This document shows positions 1 to 7,049 of a DNA stretch of 64,000 nucleotides, in pieces. Origin of the DNA: CAYPHY01 sp964410625 (GTDB lineage Bacteria > Chloroflexota > Anaerolineae > Promineifilales > Promineifilaceae); the NCBI GenBank assembly GCA_964410625.1, contig CAYPHY010000003.1, forward strand, positions 62,001 to 126,000, given 5' to 3'. The translations under genes were made by a program, and so were the position numbers. Position 1 is the stretch's first letter. Every line of letters starts with the position of its first letter. The notes beneath the pieces are model-generated. The model did not search any database. It was given only the letters and a program-made list of their open reading frames with translations, and was not told the DNA's origin.

Positions 1-776
1 TGCTCTTTATTTTCCCCTTTGCCTGGATGGTATCATCGTCCCTTAAGCCAGAGTATCAACTGTTCCAATGGCCGCCGGTTTGGATCCCCGATCCCATTAT
101 GTGGTCGAATTATGTAGAGGCATTTAGCAACCCCTTTCTGCCCTTTGCTCGCTTCTTTCGCAATACCATGATCCTGGAAGTCGGCATTATCACCGGCCGT
201 CTCCTCTCAACAACGCTGATTGCCTATGGCTTTGCCCGGCTGCGTGCGCCGGGTAAGGATGTGTTGTTTCTGATTTTGATCATGACGCTCTTGCTGCCGG
301 GGGCTGTGTTGTTAATTCCAAAGTACATCTTCTTCAGTCAAATTGGCTGGGTCAACACCTTTCGGCCGCTGATCGTCCCCGCCTGGTTTGGCGAAGCGTA
401 TGCCATCTTTCTCTTCCGCCAATTCTTTATGACGTTGCCGCGTGAGTTAGAGGAATCGGCCGTGATTGATGGCGCAAACACCTGGCAAATCATCAGCCGC
501 ATCATCATTCCGCTCAGCATCCCGGTCTACACCGTGATCTTCATCTTCAGCTTCCGCGATATTTGGAATGATCTAATGGGACCATTGCTTTATCTGAGCA
601 ACCTCGACAAATACACCATCTCTGTGGGGTTGGCCTTTTTCAGTGGGCAGTACACCTCTGACCCCCACCTACAAATGGCGGCGTCAGTGGTTTTCACCCT
701 GCCAATTATCATCCTCTTTTTCTTCGCCCAGCGGGCGTTTGTCGAGGGAATTCAATTGACCGGATTGAAAGGCTGA
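1..776 (+). CDS. Carbohydrate ABC transporter permease, MalG type (5' partial)
   Basis: Inner-membrane subunit of a sugar uptake ABC transporter. The reading frame is open to the left edge: the codons before the first ATG at 27 already encode a typical LFIFPFAW membrane segment, so the gene begins outside the window. About five more membrane segments follow. The EAA loop that docks onto the ATPase is clear (LPRELEESAVIDGA, then IIIPLSIP). The C-terminus GIQLTGLKG is typical of the family. It stands ahead of glycosidase genes, which fits uptake of a glycoside or oligosaccharide. The substrate cannot be read from the sequence. The stop is TGA at 774-776. Confidence 0.93.
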   Translation, partial: LFIFPFAWMVSSSLKPEYQLFQWPPVWIPDPIMWSNYVEAFSNPFLPFARFFRNTMILEVGIITGRLLSTTLIAYGFARLRAPGKDVLFLILIMTLLLPGAVLLIPKYIFFSQIGWVNTFRPLIVPAWFGEAYAIFLFRQFFMTLPRELEESAVIDGANTWQIISRIIIPLSIPVYTVIFIFSFRDIWNDLMGPLLYLSNLDKYTISVGLAFFSGQYTSDPHLQMAASVVFTLPIIILFFFAQRAFVEGIQLTGLKG

Positions 777-782
777 TCGTCA

Positions 783-858
783 ATGTTCGTAGTGACAGAC
801 ATCGCTGTTTGTCCAATGCTTGTAGTGACAAACATCCCTGTTTGTCCGGGCAATCTTA
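783..858. repeat. GTAGTGACA palindromic repeat, two direct copies
   Basis: Two copies of a roughly 27-base element of the form GTAGTGACARACATC followed by SCTGTTTGTC, the second half being the reverse complement of the first. The same family appears at 19996-20052. It fills the start of the gap between the permease and the GH65-like gene. Confidence 0.7.
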
Positions 859-924
859 CCAATTGCGCCGCTTAGCAGGTAGTCGCCACTGGCATTAAAC
901 GAACCGAGTGAGATTATCTCAATA

Positions 925-1040
925 GAACTTACGCATTTTGACACGAATAACACGGATTTCACCGTCTATTTTCGTGAAATTCGTACGCAATATTTGCGCC
1001 ATCCGTGTCGAAAAAAGCCGTTACTGCGTAAGCTCTGCTC
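925..1040. repeat. Intergenic palindromic repeat of the cacggattt class
   Basis: Complementary arms built of short related words: TTACGCATTTTGACACGAA on the left, then TCCGTGTCGAAAAAAGCCG and TTACTGCGTAA on the right. It could fold into a long imperfect hairpin. The rest of the 777-1061 gap shows no gene. Confidence 0.55.
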
Positions 1041-1061
1041 AATTAGCTGATTTGTAGAGTT

Positions 1062-3176
1062 ATGAACCTACCAGAGAAATACTATCACTGTTTTTTAGGA
1101 AATGGGCTGGATGCGGTGCTGATCGGCCGCACTGGGCTGATGACTGGCGAAAAGGTCGGCGTGGACCGCTGCGTTTGGTATAAGTCCAACCGCTACTACC
1201 CGGAACACAAGTTGGTGCAGGTGGCTGGTCGCTGGCCGAAGGATAAACCGCTGGAACATGCCGAGGGGTCTGGCTGGTTTGAACTCGCCCCCCTCGGCCG
1301 TGTCTGGTATGACCTCGCCGTTGATGACCAGCCGTTGGAATTGCAAAACAGCGAACAACAGTTTGTCCCCCAGGAAGGCACGCTGTATAGCGATCTCGAC
1401 TATGGCGCGGTGCAGGGAACGGCCGAGACCTGGATGCCTCCCACACTATCTTTGCTGGTTGCCCGTTTCACCTTTGATCAGCCGGTGGTGTTCCGCGCCT
1501 CCCTGGCCCCTGGTGTGTGGGTAGTCGAAGGCTGGGACACGGACCCGTTCATCAGCGTGGAAATGGCCGAGGAGAAGGCGGAGGGTCGGTATGATCTAGG
1601 TGAAACGCGAGGGCTGTTGGTGATGCGCGTCGAGGGCGGCGAGGCGGTTGGCTTTGCAGCCGATGGTGATGTACGCAGCTTAAGCCATCAGGGCACTCAA
1701 TTTACTGTTTACTTCGCCATCTTCGATGACCAACAAGACAGCCTACAAGCCGATTGGTTGGATGCGGCCGTTGGACAAGGGTATGAAAGTTTGCGTAGTG
1801 AGCTATTGACCTTCTGGGGGGATTACTTCAGCGTATCCAGTGTTTCCATCCCCGATCCCGAATTTCAATACTTCTACAACGCCACCCAATACCATATCAA
1901 GGCGATGCAGAACCCACAATCGGGTGGTCTGCCGGTGAATAACCTGCGCCGTACCTGGTCATCCCACCTCTTTTGGGATAGCTACTATCTCCAGCGGGCG
2001 TTGTTGGAGAGCAACCATTTGCCGGAGGCGTTGGAAGCCTGCCGCTTCTTCCAGCGTACCCTCGACCATGCTCGCCGCCACGCCCGCGAGGAGTTTGGCG
2101 CGCCGGGCTTGAAGTGGGATTGGGAGATCACCCACGACGGCCGTAAGGCCTATGGCGCCTTATTGCACCAGAAGTTTCAAGTCCATAACAGCGCATCCTA
2201 CGCCAACGAAATTTGGGGGTATTACACCTACACCCAGGATGAGTCCTTCCTGCGCGAGTTTTACCCGATCTTGGAGGGCATGGTGGAATTCTTTCTGAAT
2301 GGCATCGTCCAGCCGGTTGAGTCCCAAAATGGACAGGTGTACGAAGTCGGTTATCTGGTTGGCGTGCATGAAAGCCCGATCAAGGTCCGCAACGACGGCA
2401 TGAATGTCGCCGGGACAATCGCCCTGATGCGCCATTGCGCCAATGCCGCCCGGGTTCTGGGGATTGACAGCCAGATCAGTCGACAGGCAGCATTGGTCGC
2501 CGAAGGGATGATGGTGACGATGGGCAGTTTGTTTAACGGCCGTTACTTCCAGTCCTCCCAGGACGTTGATCATCTGAACATGAGTTCAGTTGCCCCTGTT
2601 TACCCGATGAGTATTATCAGCGGCGCAGACCCCCGCACGCATCAGACTATCGAGGCTTTCTTGGCGAAGTATGAGGGGCGGATCGTCGGACATGGCGGCA
2701 CAGAACACGGCTTCCCCTGGGCGGCCGGTGTGTTGGCTACCTCGCTGGCGTTCATGGGGGATGGTGATACGGCCTGGGAGACGATTGCCTCCACGCGGCC
2801 GACCATTTGTACCTTTGGCGGGATGACGGAAGTGATGAGCGATGAGGGCTGGAATATGCAATACTTTGGTACAGCGCAAGGGGCGGTGGCGACGGCGATC
2901 CACAACCTGCTGTTGCAAGCCCGCGACCTGGACCGCGAACCAACGATTGCTATCTTTCCCGCCTTGCCCTCCGCATGGGAGTCCGCGTCATTTAACAATC
3001 TCCGCGCGTTGGGCTGGCTGGTGTCGGCCGAGTTCACCCCCCAGCAAGTGACGGCCACGCTGACCAATGATGCGGTCGTTCCCCTGACCCGCACCGTCAC
3101 CTATGGTGGACATGAGGAAGAGCTAACGCTGCAACCGGGACAATCCCACGAGTTTACATGGCCCTCTGTTTCTTAA
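1062..3176 (+). CDS. GH65-like six-hairpin glycosidase or phosphorylase
   Basis: Predicted intracellular carbohydrate-active enzyme of 704 residues with no signal peptide. The N-terminal 250 residues resemble the beta-sandwich of GH65-type proteins. The C-terminal half is an (alpha/alpha)6 barrel, with LRRTWSSHLFWDSYYL near residue 295 and KWDWEITHDGRKA near 350. The segment GVHESP places Glu437 where GH65 enzymes carry their general acid. It could be a phosphorylase or a hydrolase, and the sequence does not decide. The neighbouring sugar permease, DUF624 protein and GH2 enzyme support a role in glycoside breakdown. The ATG at 1062 lacks a strong ribosome binding site. Confidence 0.8.
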   Translation: MNLPEKYYHCFLGNGLDAVLIGRTGLMTGEKVGVDRCVWYKSNRYYPEHKLVQVAGRWPKDKPLEHAEGSGWFELAPLGRVWYDLAVDDQPLELQNSEQQFVPQEGTLYSDLDYGAVQGTAETWMPPTLSLLVARFTFDQPVVFRASLAPGVWVVEGWDTDPFISVEMAEEKAEGRYDLGETRGLLVMRVEGGEAVGFAADGDVRSLSHQGTQFTVYFAIFDDQQDSLQADWLDAAVGQGYESLRSELLTFWGDYFSVSSVSIPDPEFQYFYNATQYHIKAMQNPQSGGLPVNNLRRTWSSHLFWDSYYLQRALLESNHLPEALEACRFFQRTLDHARRHAREEFGAPGLKWDWEITHDGRKAYGALLHQKFQVHNSASYANEIWGYYTYTQDESFLREFYPILEGMVEFFLNGIVQPVESQNGQVYEVGYLVGVHESPIKVRNDGMNVAGTIALMRHCANAARVLGIDSQISRQAALVAEGMMVTMGSLFNGRYFQSSQDVDHLNMSSVAPVYPMSIISGADPRTHQTIEAFLAKYEGRIVGHGGTEHGFPWAAGVLATSLAFMGDGDTAWETIASTRPTICTFGGMTEVMSDEGWNMQYFGTAQGAVATAIHNLLLQARDLDREPTIAIFPALPSAWESASFNNLRALGWLVSAEFTPQQVTATLTNDAVVPLTRTVTYGGHEEELTLQPGQSHEFTWPSVS

Positions 3177-3184
3177 GTAAACTA

Positions 3185-3249
3185 TAGAAACCGGGTCTCT
3201 TAGCTATTATGAGACAGAACCACTTTTACGCTAGAAACCCGGTTTCTAA
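3185..3249. repeat. AGAAACCGGGTTTCT palindromic element at a start codon
   Basis: Two AGAAACCSGGTYTCT units (3186-3200 and 3234-3248), each nearly palindromic. They enclose the ATG at 3209, so the first 13 codons of the next gene are repeat DNA. A second copy lies at 60674-60737, again just before a start codon. Confidence 0.7.
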
Positions 3250-5536
3250 ACACGGTTTAGGCTGGCTGGCGGCAAATATCAGTACACAGCGGCTGGTATT
3301 AGCGGCCGTTGCCGTTGTTTCCGCCAGCGGGCTGGTCTTTGAGATCGCGCTGACACGCATCTTTTCCTTCTTCTTTCAATACCACTTTGCCTTTCTTGCC
3401 ATTTCCCTGGCTGTCTTTGGGTTAAGCATTGGCGCGGCCCTGGGACAAGTGAAGCGATTCAAGCCCGGCACGCTGACCACTGTTCTGCTGCTGTTAGCCC
3501 TCAGTTATTCATCGGCCGCTCTATTATTGGCTTTCCTCCCTTCGGCCGAATTCATCTGGCCGCGAGCCTTGGTCGCACTGGTTCCCTTTGTCCTGACTGG
3601 CCTCTTTGCAGCATTGGCTTTCGGCCGCTTTAACCAGCAAAGTGGGACGCTCTACGCGGCCGACCTACTGGGGGCGGCCGTTGGTGTGCTGCTGGTGCTC
3701 TGGCTGCTCAACGTCGTCAGCCCGTTTAACGTCTTGTTGCTGCTAGGGTTGGCCGTTGGCGTGATGGCCCTCTTGTTCAGCCAGCTAGCAGCAGTGTCCC
3801 CTCGTTGGCGCATGGCTGGTTGGATTATCTGTGGAGTCACAATTGTTTTGTGGCTGGTGAATCTGACCACAGGGATGCTTGATTTTGACCCGTTGCGCCT
3901 GACGGCCGCGCCACGCGACAAGACAATGCTGAACATCCTCAATAACCCGGCACAGCAAGCGCAGATCATCGCCACCGAATACAGCCCCTTTGCGCGGGTG
4001 GATGTGGTGGAAACGGCCGACCCGGACACCCTCTTTGTCTTCACCGATGGCGGCGCGGGCAGCTTCATGCTCCGCTATCCCGATGAACAGATTGAGAACA
4101 GCTTGCAAACCAGCGTTGAGTTTTTGCCCTTTGGTCTGGCCGCCGACAACAATGAGCGCACGCTGATCCTCGGCGCAGGGGCGGGGAAGGATATTGTCTC
4201 AGCGTTGGTGGGGGGCGCAACAGAGGTGACGGCCGTTGAGGTCAACCCGGCGATGGTCGCCGCCACGCGCCGCTTTCGCGACTTTAACGGCAACATTCTC
4301 GACTTGTCGCAAGTAACGTTGGTCGAGGGGGACGGCCGTAACTTCGCTGAGCGTACCGATGAGACTTTCGATCTGATCTACCTCAACCTCGTCTACACCC
4401 AATCGGTCGAACCGGCAGCGCAGGCACTGGTCGAGAACTACATTTTCACTGAAGAGGCCTTTGCCGCCTATCTGGATCGCCTTGCGCCCGGCGGCCATCT
4501 GGCGATCATCGCCCACAATGCGCTGGAAGGGAGCCGCGCGGCGATCACCGCGCTGAAGGCATTGGAGAATGAGGGAGTTCGGCCGCAGCAAAGCCTCGAT
4601 CGGATGACCTTGTGGATGTTGCCCACTGAAGACCCTACCACACGCACCAGTCTGTTATTGATTGGGCAGGAGGCATTGAGCGCAGAGATGCTGGTGACCA
4701 CACAGGCCAACGCGCAGGCACTGGGGATGACGCCGCTGTTTATCCCGCAGCGTTACGAAGCGATATTCCAGGCGATGCGCCAGGAAAACAGCGTGGATGC
4801 TTTCATCAGTGCCGACGCCGACTACGATCTCAGCCCAACGACCGATGACAGCCCCTACTTTTTCCATCTCAACTTTGGCCTTCCGCCAGCCATTCAGACT
4901 TCGCTGATCGCTTCGCTCGTGCTTTCGGCCGCCCTTTTCAGCATCAGCATCCCTGTCTTTTCCCGCCGCCGGAAGGGGGGCTTGTTTTTACTCCTCTATG
5001 CCGCGTTGATCGGCGCGGGATTCTTTCTAATCGAAATCCCGCTGATCCAACGCTTTCAACTGTTGTTGGGCTATCCGGTGTTGACGCTGGCGGCCGTGTT
5101 GGGAACTTTGTTGTTAGCCAGCGGCCTCGGCAGCCTGCTCAGCCAACGCTGGCCGGTTGAGGGCTTATTGAGGCGTGTGGGTGGGGCGGCCGTCGTCGTC
5201 GCCCTGCTGGCGATTCTTTACCGTTTTATCTTACCGCCCATCGTTGAAATGCTGCTGCCCACTGCACTAGGGCTGCGACTGTTGGGGGTGATTGGATTGA
5301 CAGCACTGATTGCTCTGCCGTTGGGCGTTCCATTTCCCAGTCTGTTGCGATTGGCAGGGAAGCGCAATCAATCCATTGCAATGTTATGGGCGTTGAATGG
5401 GGCGTTTGCGGTGTTGGGGTCGGTGGCGGCCGTTGTCCTCTCCATGCAGTTTGGCTTCAGCACAGCCCTCTTGCTTGGTGCAGGGTTATATTTTGTACTA
5501 GCGGTCATAGCCTGGTTTTCAAGCCATCGCGCCTAA
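3209..5536 (+). CDS. Membrane protein with spermidine-synthase-like domain
   Basis: 775 residues. An N-terminal block of about seven membrane helices begins with SGLVFEIALTRIFSFFF, the usual opening of fused membrane spermidine-synthase-like proteins. A Rossmann methyltransferase-like domain follows around residues 300-520, with the SAM-binding loop LILGAGAGKDIV, an acidic VEVNP strand end and DLIYLNLVYT. Further membrane helices make up the C-terminus. The substrate is unknown. True aminopropyl transfer is uncertain, because the loop that binds decarboxylated SAM in real synthases is not clearly conserved. The only credible in-frame start, ATG 3209, lies inside a palindromic repeat, giving an unusual N-terminal extension. 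Confidence 0.85.
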   Translation: MRQNHFYARNPVSKHGLGWLAANISTQRLVLAAVAVVSASGLVFEIALTRIFSFFFQYHFAFLAISLAVFGLSIGAALGQVKRFKPGTLTTVLLLLALSYSSAALLLAFLPSAEFIWPRALVALVPFVLTGLFAALAFGRFNQQSGTLYAADLLGAAVGVLLVLWLLNVVSPFNVLLLLGLAVGVMALLFSQLAAVSPRWRMAGWIICGVTIVLWLVNLTTGMLDFDPLRLTAAPRDKTMLNILNNPAQQAQIIATEYSPFARVDVVETADPDTLFVFTDGGAGSFMLRYPDEQIENSLQTSVEFLPFGLAADNNERTLILGAGAGKDIVSALVGGATEVTAVEVNPAMVAATRRFRDFNGNILDLSQVTLVEGDGRNFAERTDETFDLIYLNLVYTQSVEPAAQALVENYIFTEEAFAAYLDRLAPGGHLAIIAHNALEGSRAAITALKALENEGVRPQQSLDRMTLWMLPTEDPTTRTSLLLIGQEALSAEMLVTTQANAQALGMTPLFIPQRYEAIFQAMRQENSVDAFISADADYDLSPTTDDSPYFFHLNFGLPPAIQTSLIASLVLSAALFSISIPVFSRRRKGGLFLLLYAALIGAGFFLIEIPLIQRFQLLLGYPVLTLAAVLGTLLLASGLGSLLSQRWPVEGLLRRVGGAAVVVALLAILYRFILPPIVEMLLPTALGLRLLGVIGLTALIALPLGVPFPSLLRLAGKRNQSIAMLWALNGAFAVLGSVAAVVLSMQFGFSTALLLGAGLYFVLAVIAWFSSHRA

Positions 5537-5555
5537 CAAAGGCATATATCACAAG

Positions 5556-5978
5556 CTATTTAATCGCTCGGCAAGGGTAACGCCCTTCAGCAATCAGAGC
5601 AGTTCGCTGTGCAACCTGGATAGGCATATTGAGACGTAAGAGCAATACTGTGACACGACCTTCCGGTGTTAAGGGTTCGATGATAGCATCATTGAGTCGA
5701 AAATGATCTTTCCACTGTTGCCGGCGTGGATGAAACAGAAAGGTCGCTTCACCGGTCGTAGGCTCAGCAGATGCAATATCACTGCCCTTGAAGTCGTTGC
5801 AGCGGTAACAAGCTAGGCACAAATTGTCAGCATCAGTAGAACCACCATGTTTTTCAGCAATGATATGATCGATCTCAAACGGCAAAAGACGGTCAGCTAC
5901 TTGCATGAGGCAGTATTCACAACAACTGCCTGCACATTCTAAGACTAGGCGGCATAGCTCAGCGGGAATGTAGGTCAT
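5556..5978 (-). CDS. HNH endonuclease
   Basis: A 140-residue HNH nuclease. The core is CEYC at residues 20-23, then FEIDHIIAEKHGG with the catalytic-type DH, then NLCLACYRCNDFKGSD, giving two CxxC pairs for a structural zinc and the final Asn/His-type HNH residues. No DNA-targeting domain is visible. It is downstream of a small gene whose TGA stop lies one base before this ATG, so the two are almost certainly co-translated. Such stand-alone HNH genes with a small partner are common in cyanobacteria and Chloroflexota. Whether they serve defence, repair or a mobile element is not known. Confidence 0.9.
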   Translation of the reverse strand: MTYIPAELCRLVLECAGSCCEYCLMQVADRLLPFEIDHIIAEKHGGSTDADNLCLACYRCNDFKGSDIASAEPTTGEATFLFHPRRQQWKDHFRLNDAIIEPLTPEGRVTVLLLRLNMPIQVAQRTALIAEGRYPCRAIK

Positions 5979-5979
5979 G

Positions 5980-6240
5980 TCATGCTTTATTTGATAACCT
6001 CAGTCTAGTCTTAGCCTTAAGCAGCGACATAACATCATCTGCACGGATGAAGTCGTACATTTCAAGTTGTTCATCAAACGAGAGGGAATCATCTCGATTT
6101 TGAGCTAACAGCTGTAACGCACGTTCTTGCAACTCAGTCGGTAGTCTATAGTTTAAAATGGCCTCTGGCGTTGGATCAGAGGCTAGAAAGTCGGTAATAA
6201 CATCAAACACGGTTCGGGTAGGTGCAATTTCAATATCCAT
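5980..6240 (-). CDS. Small conserved partner of the HNH nuclease
   Basis: An 86-residue acidic protein of unknown function. The start at 6240 is chosen because GAGGAG lies seven bases upstream; longer frames would begin inside that ribosome binding site. The sequence reads PEAILNYRLPTELQERALQLL, then NRDDSLSFDEQLEMYDF, then LLKAKTRLRL. I recall this pattern from small proteins encoded before HNH nucleases in cyanobacteria, with a helical body and basic C-terminus. It may be an antitoxin-like or accessory subunit; this is inference from the one-base spacing with the nuclease gene. Confidence 0.75.
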   Translation of the reverse strand: MDIEIAPTRTVFDVITDFLASDPTPEAILNYRLPTELQERALQLLAQNRDDSLSFDEQLEMYDFIRADDVMSLLKAKTRLRLSNKA

Positions 6241-6333
6241 GATTTTGCTCCTCATACTTATAGCTATTGTACTCTTTTCTTTGTTATCCGGCATGAGCGC
6301 CAAACGGTGTACGAGTAGATAAATTATTGAGTG

Positions 6334-6939
6334 ATGTCTCAAGATCAAAGGTCCTCTGCTATCTCTTTCCTGGGTGAGGCATATTTACTGTCAATTCCCC
6401 TGATCACCACCAATGTGATGTGGCTGTTGCTTTCGCTTCCGCTGGTTACGTTGATTCCAGCGACGGGCGGACTGTACCATGCTATGAACTTGCTCGCTCA
6501 TGAGCGTCACACATCATGGCGGTCGGTGTGGGAAGGGTTCCGGCAACACTTCTGGCTTAGCTGGCGTTGGGGGTTGCTGAACGTGGTGATCTATGGCGGG
6601 CTGCTGACCAATATCTGGTATTATGGGCAGACCAGTTGGGGGGTGTGGATACGGCCGCTATTCCTATTCCTCGCGCTCCTCTGGACATTGCTGCAAATAT
6701 ACCTCTTCCCCATCCTGCTCGAACAAGAACGGCCGTCCCTGCGGCTGGCGTTGCGGAATAGTGCGATCATTGTCTTGCGTCGGCCGTTGCCGACGTTGGG
6801 CTATCTCATTGCCATCGTAGTCTTGGCGCTTGGCACAACCTATCTCCTGCCCCCCTTGTGGCTGTTCATCACCGTTAGCGTGCTCCTTCTTCTATCCAAT
6901 CGCGCCACGCTCCAGGCGATTAAACATCTGGAAGCGTAG
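6334..6939 (+). CDS. DUF624 (YesL-like) membrane protein
   Basis: About 201 residues with five or six membrane segments. The N-terminal pattern NVMWLLLSLPLVTLIPATGGLYHAM and the loop SWRSVWEGFRQHFW are characteristic of the YesL/DUF624 family, whose genes accompany sugar ABC transporters and glycosidases. The biochemical role is unknown. ATG 6334 is preferred to the GTG just before it. It sits between the sugar permease/GH65-like genes and the GH2 enzyme on the same strand, which matches the family's usual neighbourhood. The divergent nuclease-partner gene starts 93 bases upstream. Confidence 0.8.
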   Translation: MSQDQRSSAISFLGEAYLLSIPLITTNVMWLLLSLPLVTLIPATGGLYHAMNLLAHERHTSWRSVWEGFRQHFWLSWRWGLLNVVIYGGLLTNIWYYGQTSWGVWIRPLFLFLALLWTLLQIYLFPILLEQERPSLRLALRNSAIIVLRRPLPTLGYLIAIVVLALGTTYLLPPLWLFITVSVLLLLSNRATLQAIKHLEA

Positions 6940-6945
6940 TAACAG

Positions 6946-7018
6946 ATTTTCAAACAGTTACGCGGATGACGCAGATAAGACGCAGATTACGCGGATTCTC
7001 ATTGCTTTTGATGGGCGG
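6946..7018. repeat. Intergenic repeat of the gacgcagatt class
   Basis: Short words repeat with a period near 9-10: ACGCGGATGACGCAGAT, then ACGCAGATTACGCGGATT. It is half of a palindrome family found in many bacterial phyla. It is followed directly by the GTAG-class hairpin at 7019-7047. Confidence 0.55.
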
Positions 7019-7047
7019 TCTACGCGGGTAAACAACCCGCGCTACAC
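7019..7047. repeat. CGCGGGTaaacaACCCGCG hairpin
   Basis: A perfect hairpin CGCGGGT-aaaca-ACCCGCG within a GTAGCGCGG-family element, ending three bases before the ATG at 7050. Related copies lie at 39904-39947 and 59573-59600. Confidence 0.65.
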
Positions 7048-7049
7048 TT

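Noticed and set aside
3209..3247. A start further inside the spermidine-synthase-like gene
   Set aside because: No ATG, GTG or TTG in frame occurs before the first membrane segment, so the start within the repeat is kept.
5556..5978. HNH gene as part of a group II intron or inserted mobile element
   Set aside because: No intron RNA structure, reverse transcriptase or target duplication seen around it.
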